Notes: a model not told the origin generated them from the letters alone. 64,000 nt of DNA from Microcystis viridis FACHB-1342 (GCF_014698335.1 NZ_JACJSV010000014.1:1-64000); one strand, 5' to 3'. Numbered from the stretch's first letter, positions 37,911-46,221 are shown. Made by a program: numbers and translations.

Positions 37911-39222
37911 GACATCCTCGCCGCCGTGAAACGGACGGTGATTCCCAAACCTCACGATTTAGGTTTCTGCTTGGGGTCCCGAAGGTTTTTCGCACCTGCC
38001 TTAACAGATTTACTCTGTTCTGGTCTTATGGTCGCTCTACAGACTGACACCGCAAGCCCTGCGGCCAAAATGTTTTTACTGGCGTTAATATCTCGGTCAT
38101 AGTGAGTCCCACAGTCTGGACAGTCCCATTCTCGAATATTTAACGGCATTTTCTCAGCAATATACCCACAATTACTACACCTTTTAGAGCTAGGAAACCA
38201 TCTATCTATTTCGATGTAATTTCTCCCATACCAAAGGCATTTATAGGCTAATTGTCGAGTGATTTCTCCCCAGCTTACATCAGATATTGCCTGAGATAAC
38301 TTGGGGTTTTTGACCATATTCTTGACGGCTAAATTCTCAACCATAATCGTTTGGTTTTCATGAACTAATTGAGTGGTTAGCTTGTGTAAATGGTCTTTTC
38401 TGTTATCAGTAATTTGGGCGTGAATTCTGGCTACTTTGATTCTTGCTTTTTCACTATTTTTTGACCCTTTCTGTTTTCTAGAAAGATTTTTTTGCGCTTT
38501 TCGCAACCTCCGATAATGCTTTTTAAAATGCTTGGGATTAGATACTTTATCGCCATCGCTGGTAATCACAATGCTACTAATTCCTAAGTCAATTCCAATG
38601 GCTTTATCTGTTACTGGTAAAGGCTTAATCGTTGGGTCATCAAATCTAATTGAGATATGCCAACGTCCAGAAGGATGTAATCTGACTGTTACTGTACTTG
38701 GGTCACAGCTTTCTGGTATTTGTCTTGACCATCGAATAGGTAAAGGTTCTGTGCATTTAGCTAAATAGATTTGTTTGTCTTTAAATTTAAAAGCAGATTT
38801 GGTAAATTCGGCACTTCCTCCCTGATGTTTTTTCTTAAAGCTAGGATACTTAGTACGACCAGCAAAGAAGTTAGTGAAAGCTGTTTGTAGGTGTCTTAAC
38901 CCTTGTTGTAAAGGTACACAGCTAACTTCGTTTAAAAACTCTAATTCTTCTTGCTTTTTCCAGTCGGTTAGCATTGAAGAAGTTTCAGTATATCCTACTC
39001 TTTCTTGTCTTTCATACCAAGCTTGTGTTCGTTCGTGGAGAGCTTTGTTGTAAACTAATCTTACACAGCCCAAAGTGCGCCGCAATAGCGACTCTTGTTC
39101 GGGTGTTGGGTAAAATCGGTAAGAATAGGCTTTTTCCATGTCTCACATTTTAGCATATATTTCGTAAACGATGCTCATATTTAACAGTAAAGCCGTCGTA
39201 GAACGACGGGGTTTCAGACCCA
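37911..39222 (-). mobile_element. IS200/IS605-type element carrying only tnpB
   Basis: The minus-strand right end carries the subterminal hairpin region CCGTCCGTTTCACGGCGG followed by CGAGGATGTCAA, typical of cyanobacterial IS605-group ends. The left end near 39222 has the hairpin CCCCGTCGTTCTACGACGG. No tnpA transposase gene is present, so the element is a tnpB-only copy that would need TnpA in trans. The exact ends are approximate. A guide RNA (reRNA/omega RNA) would be expected over the tnpB 3' end and right-end hairpin. Confidence 0.75.
37952..39139 (-). CDS. tnpB: TnpB RNA-guided nuclease (IS605 OrfB)
   Basis: The 395-residue full-length TnpB starts MEKAYSYRFYPTPEQE. RuvC-type catalytic residues are visible: Asp in GIDLGISS, Glu in MVENLAVKNM, and Asp in DRDINASKNI. 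The zinc-ribbon cysteines are CSNCGY and CPDCG. TnpB proteins are RNA-guided DNA nucleases, evolutionary relatives of Cas12, that help keep their element in place. The gene looks intact. It is next to the I-D locus but nothing links it to CRISPR function. Confidence 0.93.
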   Translation of the reverse strand: MEKAYSYRFYPTPEQESLLRRTLGCVRLVYNKALHERTQAWYERQERVGYTETSSMLTDWKKQEELEFLNEVSCVPLQQGLRHLQTAFTNFFAGRTKYPSFKKKHQGGSAEFTKSAFKFKDKQIYLAKCTEPLPIRWSRQIPESCDPSTVTVRLHPSGRWHISIRFDDPTIKPLPVTDKAIGIDLGISSIVITSDGDKVSNPKHFKKHYRRLRKAQKNLSRKQKGSKNSEKARIKVARIHAQITDNRKDHLHKLTTQLVHENQTIMVENLAVKNMVKNPKLSQAISDVSWGEITRQLAYKCLWYGRNYIEIDRWFPSSKRCSNCGYIAEKMPLNIREWDCPDCGTHYDRDINASKNILAAGLAVSVCRATIRPEQSKSVKAGAKNLRDPKQKPKS

Positions 39223-39229
39223 AATTTTC

Positions 39230-39402
39230 GATGAAATTCATGATGAGTGGATTCGGAATGTTTTGAAGAATAGACCTGAGCTCACGGAGGAGCGTCTTCA
39301 CCTCACAAAAGCTCTGATGAACAGTAATGTACGTGACTGTCTCGTTCAGGGTTATAAATATCTAATTCCATCGCTAAACTTACCAGATGTCAATGTCTGT
39401 CA
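39230..39402 (+). pseudogene. Internal fragment of a PIN-domain toxin gene
   Basis: About 173 bp match 41104-41276, the middle of the intact PIN gene downstream, with few substitutions (shared start GATGAAATTCATGATGAG, shared TCTAATTCCATCGCTAAAC). The fragment begins right at the left end of the tnpB element and ends where an interspersed repeat starts. The 5' and 3' parts of the gene are missing, so it is non-functional. Confidence 0.9.
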
Positions 39403-39456
39403 ACCCAACCGACAGGATCAGCGTACTGCTGCGCAGTGCCTTCGCCATCGCACTAT
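39403..39456. repeat. Interspersed repeat fragment (CAACCCAACCGACA type)
   Basis: CCCAACCGACAGGATCAGCG, continuing to GCCTTCGCCATCGCAC, recurs nearly identically at 40231-40286. It joins the PIN fragment to the following toxin-antitoxin cassette. Confidence 0.8.
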
Positions 39457-39481
39457 AGATTTAGCGGTTTCATTGAATACT

Positions 39482-39667
39482 TTAGCTGGCGGTCGGGTGC
39501 AGTGATTTGTTAGACTCTCGCTTAATTGGCAACCTAACTAATCTATCTTTATGAGCCAGTTGCTTCTGCTTTAAGTCATTAAAAATAGCTCTTAAGTCAT
39601 ATTGAAACGATTGAGCGTATTCTTCTCTATACTTGTGAATTTCATCGAGAATTTCATTTTTATACAT
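39482..39667 (-). CDS. Small antitoxin-like protein paired with a PIN toxin
   Basis: The 61-residue product starts MYKNEILDEIHKYREEYAQSF, a pattern I associate with small cyanobacterial antitoxin-like proteins next to PIN genes. It is charged and helical. The ATG is 2 bp after the stop of the PIN gene upstream, so toxin precedes antitoxin. The last ten residues (SNKSLHPTAS) come from an attC-like sequence and are probably not part of the original protein. Confidence 0.7.
   Translation of the reverse strand: MYKNEILDEIHKYREEYAQSFQYDLRAIFNDLKQKQLAHKDRLVRLPIKRESNKSLHPTAS
39485..39515 (-). other. Half attC-like site after the antitoxin gene
   Basis: On the minus strand GTCTAAC (39515-39509) is followed by AAATCACTGCACCCGACCGC, which has the layout of the left arm of an integron attC site. 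The antitoxin frame reads through it, giving the C-terminal SLHPTA typical of genes fused to attC sequence. The other arm is missing, probably replaced by the repeat at 39403-39456. Confidence 0.5.
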
Positions 39668-39669
39668 GA

Positions 39670-40155
39670 CTAGACCTCTAGGTTATATCCAATAAGCTCA
39701 TAAGGAGTGCAAATAACTGGCAATATATATCCGAGATCAGAACTAATCTGAGCCAGCTTACGCTGAATTTGGGCATTTGCCATGTGCTTGCAGTTCCATG
39801 TTAGCAAATAATCTAAGTTATAGACGGTTGCTAATGCCATATGTAAAGCGTCATTAGATGCCTTTAGTGGCAGATTGCTTTGAGTCAGAAACGCTTGCGA
39901 AAGTTCAAACGCATCTTCCGTAAGTTCGAGAAGCATTAGGGATTGTAACAAGTTTAACCGTTGAGCGGCGATTATCGGATCTCCCTTAGCTGCCTCATCT
40001 TCAACGATCTCTGATGCGTAAAGCGTAAATGAGCTACTATGTTCGTTCCACCAATCTTGGGTGATCTTGATATTAGCAGCAACGATCAGATTGTCAGTGG
40101 GTCTGGCGGTTAAATGCCCAAAAATACTTGTTTCAATATAGACGCTTCCATTCAC
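39670..40155 (-). CDS. PIN-domain (VapC-type) toxin
   Basis: The 161-residue product is a PIN-fold RNase, predicted to cleave tRNA or other RNA when free of its antitoxin. The acidic residues expected for the PIN site occur in SVYIETSIFGHL (Glu), IVEDEAAKGDP, KASNDALHMALA (Asp) and LLTWNCKHMAN. It forms a bicistron with the small gene at 39482. Codon use and setting are those of an accessory cassette. Confidence 0.82.
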   Translation of the reverse strand: MNGSVYIETSIFGHLTARPTDNLIVAANIKITQDWWNEHSSSFTLYASEIVEDEAAKGDPIIAAQRLNLLQSLMLLELTEDAFELSQAFLTQSNLPLKASNDALHMALATVYNLDYLLTWNCKHMANAQIQRKLAQISSDLGYILPVICTPYELIGYNLEV

Positions 40156-40230
40156 GGCAACCTAGAATATCTTTTCGCTCTCTATCCTACCTTATTTAAT
40201 CTTGGTTTTGAGGGTGTTGGGTAACAGCCG

Positions 40231-40374
40231 TCAACCCAACCGACAAGATCAGCGTACTGCTACGCAGTGCCTTCGCCATCGCACTTAAACCCACAGCTGC
40301 AATCAATCTGCATGGTGCGTTCCCCAAAATCGATCGCCGGAGCGGTGGGAGCCTCATTAGGGAACGCACCCTAC
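40231..40374. repeat. Interspersed repeat with GGTGCGTTCCCC / GGGAACGCACC ends
   Basis: The first part (40231-40286) repeats 39403-39456. The second part (40311-40374) is bounded by GGTGCGTTCCCC and GGGAACGCACCCTAC, members of a repeat family found at five other places between 51.9 and 56.2 kb. No coding capacity is seen. Confidence 0.8.
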
Positions 40375-40507
40375 GGCTGGTGAGCAAGTTGTGGCAAAAA
40401 CATACTTTTCGTTTGTTGCGTTTGTTGCATTTATTTCGTATCTGGGCTACACTAGGCCGTGGTACTCTGGACAAGAGTTCAATCAACAGTATGAGCGGCA
40501 CAAGACA

Positions 40508-40993
40508 ATGGCTACTGGAATCGCTGATTTTCAAGAGACAATTGCACCGACTGCGGCAGATACAGAGCTTGCGCGTGAGTCAAGCCGTCAGCTTTCAAGA
40601 TTTCTAGGCAAACGCCCTGTTGGAAACCCCTTGCCTGACTTCAGACTGCGTGTGCAGGCGGATAATGAGCCAGAAGAAGTGGTTGTTATTCCGATGTCTG
40701 CATTTCGCCTTTTAACTGATATTCTGACGCAAATGGCTCGTGGCAATGCAGTTACTTTGATGCCTGTATATGCTGAGTTAACGACACAACAAGCAGCAGA
40801 TATCTTAAATGTATCACGTCCATTCCTGATCAGTCTGATTGATGATGGCAAGATTCCATACCGAAAAGTGGGAACTCATCGCCGGATTCGATTTGACGAC
40901 CTCATGACCTATAAGCATGACATAGACCAGAAAAGATTACAAACTCTTGAAGAACTTACACGCGAAGCACAAGAGTTGGACATGGGCTATTGA
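40508..40993 (+). CDS. Helix-turn-helix (excisionase-type) antitoxin
   Basis: The product is 161 residues from the ATG at 40508. An upstream ATG at 40391 would add residues encoded outside the conserved part. The C-terminal half holds an excisionase/MerR-like helix-turn-helix: ELTTQQAADILNVSRPFLIS, then GKIPYRKVGTHRRIRFDDLM. Such proteins act as DNA-binding antitoxins for the PIN toxin encoded directly after. The stop overlaps the proposed start of the toxin gene. Confidence 0.83.
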   Translation: MATGIADFQETIAPTAADTELARESSRQLSRFLGKRPVGNPLPDFRLRVQADNEPEEVVVIPMSAFRLLTDILTQMARGNAVTLMPVYAELTTQQAADILNVSRPFLISLIDDGKIPYRKVGTHRRIRFDDLMTYKHDIDQKRLQTLEELTREAQELDMGY

Positions 40994-41565
40994 TTGTGAG
41001 CAACTTCACTGCATTATTCGATGCGTGTGTTTTATATCCAGCTCCTCTACGGGATTTTTTGATGCGTTTAGCGATAACAGATTTGTTCCGTGCCAAATGG
41101 ACTGATGAAATTCATGATGAGTGGATTCGGAATGTTTTGAAGAATAGACCTGATCTCACGGAGGAGCGTCTTCACCGTACAAAAGCTCTGATGAACAGTA
41201 ATGTACGTGACTGTCTCGTTCAGGGTTATAAAGATCTAATTCCATCGCTAAACTTACCAGATGCCAATGACCGTCATGTACTAGCGGCTGCCATTTGTGC
41301 AGGAGCCGATGTGATTGTTACATACAATCTGTCAGATTTTCCGGCTACAACTCTTGAGCAATATGGTATCGAGGCTCAGCATCCCGATGAGTTTATTATT
41401 CATCTGATTGATTTAGCTCCTTCAGTGGTCTGTGAAGCTGCTAAGCAACAGCGAATGAGTTTAAGAAATCCCCCGCAAAGTGTTGATGAGTTACTGGCAG
41501 CTTATGAAAGGCAAGGTCTAGCCCAGACTGTAGCAGAACTCAGAGTGTACGATGGACTACTTTGA
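40990..41565 (+). CDS. PIN-domain toxin of an HTH-PIN pair
   Basis: The 191-residue PIN protein has FTALFDACVLYPAPLRDFLM (first Asp), IHDEWIRNVL (Glu), NDRHVLAAAICAGADVIVTY (Asp) and NLSDFP (Asp), the full acidic quartet of a PIN RNase. The start is TTG at 40990 overlapping the antitoxin, or GTG at 40996. A fragment of the same gene lies at 39230-39402. An attC-like site begins 20 bp after its stop, so the pair may be an integron cassette. Confidence 0.85.
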   Translation: MIVSNFTALFDACVLYPAPLRDFLMRLAITDLFRAKWTDEIHDEWIRNVLKNRPDLTEERLHRTKALMNSNVRDCLVQGYKDLIPSLNLPDANDRHVLAAAICAGADVIVTYNLSDFPATTLEQYGIEAQHPDEFIIHLIDLAPSVVCEAAKQQRMSLRNPPQSVDELLAAYERQGLAQTVAELRVYDGLL

Positions 41566-41584
41566 AATTCTCAAAACTTTATCT

Positions 41585-41670
41585 GTCTAACGCCTAGGTT
41601 CAGGGGCGTCAAAAAGTAAAGCGAGAAACGAGCGCAGCTTTTTGACGTCCACTGGAACCCCTTGTTAGGC
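41585..41670. other. attC-like integron recombination site
   Basis: The 86-bp imperfect palindrome begins GTCTAAC and ends GTTAGGC, matching RYYYAAC and GTTRRRY. The arms pair through GGTTC-AG against GGTTCCAG (one extrahelical base) and through CGTCAAAAAG / CTTTTTGACG, leaving a variable loop of about 21 nt. It lies between the plus-strand PIN gene and the minus-strand DUF4430 gene, whose stop is 4 bp away. This is the standard attC layout; no integrase gene is in the window. Confidence 0.78.
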
Positions 41671-41674
41671 TTAA

Positions 41675-42055
41675 TTATTTATTCGCAGGATGATCGGGTT
41701 GATTCATCTGTCTCAGGCCAGAGCTATAATGTTTGTAATCCCAAGATACACTATCACCTGAATCTAGTTTATATGCAGCAAAGCCAACTGAAGGCATCTG
41801 TCCGTTGACGAAATATACCCAATAATAACCGTTATTCCCTTGATTATTTTCCACCCCATCAATTGAGGTTAGATATTCGCTATCACCAGATCCCTTTGAT
41901 GTGTAGGTAACGCTTGGATTACATGATTTTGCTTCATCTAACAGTGTTTTTACTGTCGATTTGTTGGGAACTATTGGAAGATAGTCACAAGCTTGCCATG
42001 GCGGTGTATGCCATTGTTGTTGCCAATCAATAAACAAATTTGCTGTATTGGACAT
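41675..42055 (-). CDS. DUF4430-like protein
   Basis: The product is 126 residues from the ATG at 42055; an alternative ATG at 42070 adds five. YYWVYFVNGQMPSVGFAAYK followed by LDSGDSVSWDYKHY matches the DUF4430 (transcobalamin-like C-terminal) fold, with an aromatic-rich strand, the VNG turn and a GD-V-W strand. No signal peptide is visible. It stops 4 bp from the attC-like site and has GTTAGGC on its upstream side (42124-42130 in reverse), so it may itself be a gene cassette. Confidence 0.68.
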   Translation of the reverse strand: MSNTANLFIDWQQQWHTPPWQACDYLPIVPNKSTVKTLLDEAKSCNPSVTYTSKGSGDSEYLTSIDGVENNQGNNGYYWVYFVNGQMPSVGFAAYKLDSGDSVSWDYKHYSSGLRQMNQPDHPANK

Positions 42056-42070
42056 AACTGTTCTCTCCAT

Positions 42071-42369
42071 TTGCAGTCCCTGTTGAGATTATAGATAGAC
42101 TTATCAGAGGGACGTACTGACAAGCCTAACTACATAATATACGGAAACTTTCCGTATCTCACACTAAATACACATTTTTTAAAAAATCTTTCCGCATATT
42201 ACTCTCCTATAGAGCGATCACAAGAACTCTTCCTATAAAATTACAAGTAAGTCTGTTATGCCGAATTATTATAGGTGTTCTCAGATGTTTTGAAAATCCC
42301 ACAGGGTGGCCGATACAAAATTAGGTTATACTTCATCTTTATGAGAAACGATGACATACCGGGAGCGAA
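42071..42369. other. Non-coding region with ATACGGAAA palindrome
   Basis: It contains GCCTAAC at 42124-42130 (an attC core type) and the palindrome ATACGGAAA-C-TTTCCGTAT at 42139-42157, a motif recurring near 52.1, 53.2 and 55.2 kb. No gene is seen. The right part should hold the cobS promoter. Confidence 0.7.
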
Positions 42370-43128
42370 TTGGGGGGATTGATTACCATATTTAACTTCA
42401 TTTGTCAAGAAATTCGCTCATTTTTAGGTGCGATCGCTTTTTACACGATTATTCCGGTTCCGATTGCTTGGCCGGATTTTGGTAGAATTGCCCGATGGAT
42501 TCCCTTAGTGGGCTTATTTTTGGGTCTAATTCTGGTTTTGCTCGATATAACTCTAGCTGGCCTGGGAATGCCACCCCTGACTCGTGCAGTTGTCCTTGTG
42601 GGGGTTTGGGTTTATCTAACGGGAGGACTACACCTTGATGGAGTTAGTGACACGGCCGATGGTTTAGCTGTCACCGACCCCCAGCGTCGTTTAGCGGTCA
42701 TGGCCGATAGTGTTACCGGGGCCTTTGGAGTCATGGCCGTGACTATGGTTTTGCTGCTAAAAATCGCCGCTTTGACTGATTTAAGCGATAATCGAGCCTT
42801 AGCTCTAATTTTAGCACCAATTTGGGGACGTTGGGGGCAAGTAATGGCGATCGCTCTTTATCCCTACCTCAAACCCACCGGCAAGGGAGCCTTTCATAAA
42901 GTGGCTTTTTGTCTGCCCTGGGACTGTGGGGGAGTAATTTGGGGGTTAATCGCCCTATTTGGTGGTCTAAGGTGGGGAATAATCGCCATTAGTGCTGGAA
43001 TCGCCCTCGCTCTGCTTACTGGTTACTGGTTATATCGTCGTCTTCGCGGTCACACTGGCGATACCTACGGTGCGGTGGTAGAGTGGACAGAGGCTCTATT
43101 CTTGGTTTTTTTAACAATAATTAGCTAA
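42370..43128 (+). CDS. cobS: Adenosylcobinamide-GDP ribazoletransferase CobS
   Basis: CobS is the membrane enzyme joining adenosylcobinamide-GDP to alpha-ribazole in the last steps of (pseudo)cobalamin synthesis. The 252-residue protein has several hydrophobic segments and the family signature GGLHLDGVSDTADGL with downstream DSVTGAFGVM and GRWGQVMA. The start is uncertain: TTG at 42370 has a GGGAG sequence 7 nt upstream, and TTG at 42379 is also possible. It is a single gene on the plus strand, next to the accessory region. Confidence 0.92.
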   Translation: MGGLITIFNFICQEIRSFLGAIAFYTIIPVPIAWPDFGRIARWIPLVGLFLGLILVLLDITLAGLGMPPLTRAVVLVGVWVYLTGGLHLDGVSDTADGLAVTDPQRRLAVMADSVTGAFGVMAVTMVLLLKIAALTDLSDNRALALILAPIWGRWGQVMAIALYPYLKPTGKGAFHKVAFCLPWDCGGVIWGLIALFGGLRWGIIAISAGIALALLTGYWLYRRLRGHTGDTYGAVVEWTEALFLVFLTIIS

Positions 43129-43610
43129 TTTTTGCCCTCCACAGCCCGTAAACGGGTTAATTTCAGGGTAAATTTTCCCCCACCGGTTTCTCCGAAAGCT
43201 CTCACCCGAATAATATATTTACCCGACTCGGTAATCCGTGCAAAAAGGAGAGCATTAGTGCCACCATCGGGACCATCATCATTTTCCGCTACAGTGGAAC
43301 CATCGTCGGCCAGGAGAATTAAAACTCCATCAAAGTTTTCCGATTTGAGATCGATGGCCACCTGATCGTCCTTTTCCAAATCTACGGTATAATCCCTAGC
43401 AAACCCCCCCTCACCCGTGGGAATATCCTTGTCGGTGAGAGTATCGTTAATTTCTTTATTGAGGATGAGGGGGACGGGATTATAGATTTTTTCCGCTCGC
43501 ACTGGTAAAGATTGACCGCTTAACCAGAATAAAGTGAGCAAGACGCATAAACCAGAATAGCGACCAGTCAAAGGGAATCTTGTCATAGGGGCAGGTATTC
43601 GTTTTCTCAA
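43125..43610 (-). CDS. Exported protein with PPC-like domain
   Basis: The 161-residue product has an N-terminal signal peptide (basic start, then YSGLCVLLTLFWLSG, cleavage near VRAEK). The rest resembles a bacterial pre-peptidase C-terminal (PPC) beta-sandwich: DYTVDLEKDDQVAIDLKSEN, ADDGSTVAENDDG, SGKYIIRVRAF and GGGKFTLKLT. No peptidase domain is attached, so it is a stand-alone PPC protein, probably periplasmic. Its stop overlaps the end of cobS on the opposite strand by 4 bp. Confidence 0.8.
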   Translation of the reverse strand: MRKRIPAPMTRFPLTGRYSGLCVLLTLFWLSGQSLPVRAEKIYNPVPLILNKEINDTLTDKDIPTGEGGFARDYTVDLEKDDQVAIDLKSENFDGVLILLADDGSTVAENDDGPDGGTNALLFARITESGKYIIRVRAFGETGGGKFTLKLTRLRAVEGKN

Positions 43611-43884
43611 TCTCCCTATTCTACAAAAAACTGATAACTATCAGCAGTTCGACAAAATTAAATTCACACCCCCTTTCGGGGGAACGCTGGAACTGCGGAA
43701 CTGCGGAAGGGAAAAATATGTGTAATTAATTTTGCTTAGGTACTTATTTCTTGTTGGCAAAAACGAGTAAAAAATCCGCCTTGGAGCGAGGGAGCAAGAG
43801 GGGAGATACAACCCGTTTAAGGTAATTGATAAAATCATTAATTGACAATCTTTAAAAGAGATTGATTGAAAAAAGAACTAGAAG
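43611..43884. other. Intergenic region with a CCCCC-TTTC-GGGGG hairpin
   Basis: A GC-rich hairpin at about 43670-43683 and a short direct repeat GGAACTGC are the only structures. A 65-codon minus-strand frame here has no recognisable protein pattern and is not called. Confidence 0.6.
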
Positions 43885-44106
43885 TTAAAAACTTAAAGAG
43901 GGTCTTTCCATGGGCAAAGAAGCTAAAGATTGAGTGATATGATAGGCTTGACCGCGATAGGTAACGGCTACCTGTTTCTGAATGGTTTGAACGACACCAA
44001 GGTTTTTTAAATAGGGAACACCACGATAGCCTAAAATCATCGGACTGGAAACAACGGTGGCAGTGGGGTTTTTCTCGTAAGGAATGCCGCGATAGGTTAA
44101 TTTCAT
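43885..44106 (-). CDS. DUF4278 protein
   Basis: The 73-residue protein starts MKLTYRGIPYEKN and contains three versions of the YRG-(V/I/Q)-(P/A)-Y motif (YRGIPY, YRGVPY, YRGQAY), the hallmark of the cyanobacterial DUF4278 family. Function is unknown. It is 93 bp downstream of the potassium-channel gene on the same strand and probably follows it in transcription. Confidence 0.85.
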   Translation of the reverse strand: MKLTYRGIPYEKNPTATVVSSPMILGYRGVPYLKNLGVVQTIQKQVAVTYRGQAYHITQSLASLPMERPSLSF

Positions 44107-44199
44107 AGCTGTCCCTGGAGATAATTAGTGAGTTAGTTTTATCTCCATCGGTAGCGAAATTAATTCCAGAAAATCTCAACTTTTTTGTAGGTAAATATC

Positions 44200-45276
44200 C
44201 TACCAAGAAGACCCACGATAGCGCATTTCTCGACGCAGAGCATAACGACGGGCAAAATTAGGAACATCGCCCCGATGACCTAATAAAATGACCGTATCGC
44301 CTTGCTGTAGAATGGTGGAATTGTCGGGATGGGCGATGACACCACCATCAAATTGACGCACAGCAACGATAATAAAAGCACCCTGTCCCCGCACTTCCAT
44401 CTGACTGATGGGTTGTCCCAAAAAAGGAGAATTGCTTAAAATCGAGTATTCTTCAAATTGTAGGTCGATATCGGCTAATAATTCGTTAAGATTGCGCCTA
44501 CCTTCATCTTCCTGTAAAAAATCAATCGCGGCTGGATGGGTGATTAAATGGGCCATTCTCTCTGCTCCAATGGTAGCAGGTAAAACCACTTGATCGGCCC
44601 CGGCTAGTTTTAATTTTTTCTCGGTGCTGGGATATTCTCCCCTAGCGATTATGTATAGTTGCGGACTGAGTTCTCTTGCGGTTAAAGTGATGAAGACATT
44701 TAAGGCATCATCGGGTAACACAGTCGCTAAAACTCGCGCTTTGTCGATGCCGGCTTTTTGGAGAATACTTTCATCGGTGGCGTTACCATTAAGAGTTATG
44801 TAACCTTTTTCCTGAGCTAATCTAATGCGATCGGGGTTATTATCGACGATAATAAAGGATTGGGCTGTTTTTGCCAATTTAGTCGTTAGGATGCGTCCTA
44901 TGCGCCCAAAACCACAGATTATGACGTGATTTTCTAAGCATTCCATCTCTTTATTCATCCGGCGATCGCTAAAGGCTTTGTTAATTTCTCCCTCGGTGAG
45001 CATCTGAAAAAACCCTCCCACCACATAAACGGCCGAGGTAGTCCCACAGATGATAACTAACATGGTAAAAGCTCTCAGACTGGGAGTGTTAATCGGTTTA
45101 ACTTCCCCGAAACCTACCCCAAATATGGTGATAATCACCATATAAACGGCATCTAGAAAACTCCAACCGTAGGCCATATAACCGATAGTTGCTCCGACTA
45201 CCGTAGCGAGAAAAAAACTCGCACCGATGATAATCCTTTTCAGTGAACTTTGCATCGATTTCCGTGACCTGACCAT
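44200..45276 (-). CDS. TrkA-N/TrkA-C type potassium channel subunit
   Basis: The 358-residue product has two transmembrane helices around a pore loop with the selectivity filter TIFGVGFGE (GVGFG in place of GYG). An RCK (TrkA-N) Rossmann domain follows (HVIICGFGRIGRI, with Asp in FIIVDNNPDR), then a TrkA-C domain (SPFLGQPISQMEVRGQGAFI). The architecture fits ligand-gated K+ channels such as MthK. The ATG at 45276 is used; the ATG at 45255 (MQSSL) is equally plausible. Confidence 0.9.
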   Translation of the reverse strand: MVRSRKSMQSSLKRIIIGASFFLATVVGATIGYMAYGWSFLDAVYMVIITIFGVGFGEVKPINTPSLRAFTMLVIICGTTSAVYVVGGFFQMLTEGEINKAFSDRRMNKEMECLENHVIICGFGRIGRILTTKLAKTAQSFIIVDNNPDRIRLAQEKGYITLNGNATDESILQKAGIDKARVLATVLPDDALNVFITLTARELSPQLYIIARGEYPSTEKKLKLAGADQVVLPATIGAERMAHLITHPAAIDFLQEDEGRRNLNELLADIDLQFEEYSILSNSPFLGQPISQMEVRGQGAFIIVAVRQFDGGVIAHPDNSTILQQGDTVILLGHRGDVPNFARRYALRREMRYRGSSW

Positions 45277-45288
45277 CTAGCTATCAGC

Positions 45289-46146
45289 TTACAACTGTTT
45301 ACTGATTACTGTTGAGACTTGACATTGGGGACAAAAATGAGAGGAGCGTCCACTTAATTTAATTCTGGCAATAGTTGCACCGCAAAGGCGACAATTTTCG
45401 CCAGTACGACCATAAACCCAGGCCATTGCGCCATAATTGCCATTAACTCCCGTAACGTGGAGAAAATCGCTAAAACTGGTGCCGCCTTCAGCGATCGCTG
45501 TTTCCAGTACAGAAATAATGTTTTTTGTCAATAAGTCTATTTGCTCAATTTTTAAGAGATTAGCGGCAGTTTGGGGATGGATACCACTTTTAAAAAGAAC
45601 TTCATCCGCGTAGATATTACCAATTCCTGCCACCACATTTTGATCGAGGAGAAAAGTTTTAATCGGACGACGACTTTTTTGACAGTGACTATAGAGGTAA
45701 TCGGGGGTAAAATTGCGATCAAAGGGTTCCAATCCCAGTTTTTTGAGAGCAGTAATCACGCTTTCTGGGGTTTTATCGGCGGCAATCCACCAAATTTTCC
45801 CGAAAGTGCGGGTATCGACGAAGCGCAATTCTTGCTGATTGGCAAAAAAGAAGCGTAAGCGCGTATGAATCGGCAGGGGAGTGGTATCTTTTACCCAGAG
45901 CAATTGTCCGGTCATACGCAGATGAACCCCGATACTGCTACCATTATCTAAATTGGCGAGGAGATATTTGCCTCGGCGCTGCCAATTGGTAATCGTAGTC
46001 TGAGCAATTCCTTGCAGAAAAGTTACCTCGCAATTAGGATAGGCTAGGGTACGCTGTAATAATACCTCCCCACCGATAATTTTTTTGCCCTGGGTAACTT
46101 GATTTAATCCGCGACACACCGTTTCTACTTCTGGCAATTCTGGCAT
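45289..46146 (-). CDS. mutM: Formamidopyrimidine-DNA glycosylase
   Basis: This base-excision repair enzyme removes 8-oxoguanine and Fapy lesions. The 285-residue product begins MPELPEVETVCRGL, where the N-terminal Pro (after Met removal) and Glu3 are catalytic. Internal YKSG-type elements (VLFKSGIHP, NIYADE) and the C-terminal zinc finger (CRLCGATI, then FCPQCQ) are present. Length is normal. It starts after a short tandem-repeat region and ends 12 bp before the channel gene. Confidence 0.97.
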   Translation of the reverse strand: MPELPEVETVCRGLNQVTQGKKIIGGEVLLQRTLAYPNCEVTFLQGIAQTTITNWQRRGKYLLANLDNGSSIGVHLRMTGQLLWVKDTTPLPIHTRLRFFFANQQELRFVDTRTFGKIWWIAADKTPESVITALKKLGLEPFDRNFTPDYLYSHCQKSRRPIKTFLLDQNVVAGIGNIYADEVLFKSGIHPQTAANLLKIEQIDLLTKNIISVLETAIAEGGTSFSDFLHVTGVNGNYGAMAWVYGRTGENCRLCGATIARIKLSGRSSHFCPQCQVSTVISKQL

Positions 46147-46182
46147 ATAAGTAATTGAACAAAATTAAGTTCTTGGTTAGGG

Positions 46183-46221
46183 TAGGCAATAGGCAAAAAA
46201 GGCAATAGGCAATAGGCAATA
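46183..46221. repeat. Heptameric short tandem repeats (GGCAATA)
   Basis: About five copies of the heptamer GGCAATA, one degenerate, lie upstream of mutM. Such heptameric tandem repeats are common in cyanobacterial intergenic regions and have no assigned function. Confidence 0.85.

Noticed and set aside
37952-39139. TnpB as a type V CRISPR effector belonging to the locus
   Set aside because: It is 395 residues, typical TnpB length, with IS605-type ends on both sides and no cas genes or repeats of its own.
42124-42258. Possible third full attC site from GCCTAAC to GTTATGC upstream of cobS
   Set aside because: The 135-bp interval shows no complementary arms next to the two heptamers, so only the first heptamer is kept as a core-like site.
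43641-43838. 65-codon minus-strand frame downstream of the DUF4278 gene
   Set aside because: No conserved pattern, low-complexity composition and no ribosome-binding site.
43838-44206. 122-codon frame overlapping the DUF4278 gene
   Set aside because: It is the shadow of the DUF4278 gene in another frame; the MKLTYRGIPY frame is the conserved one.
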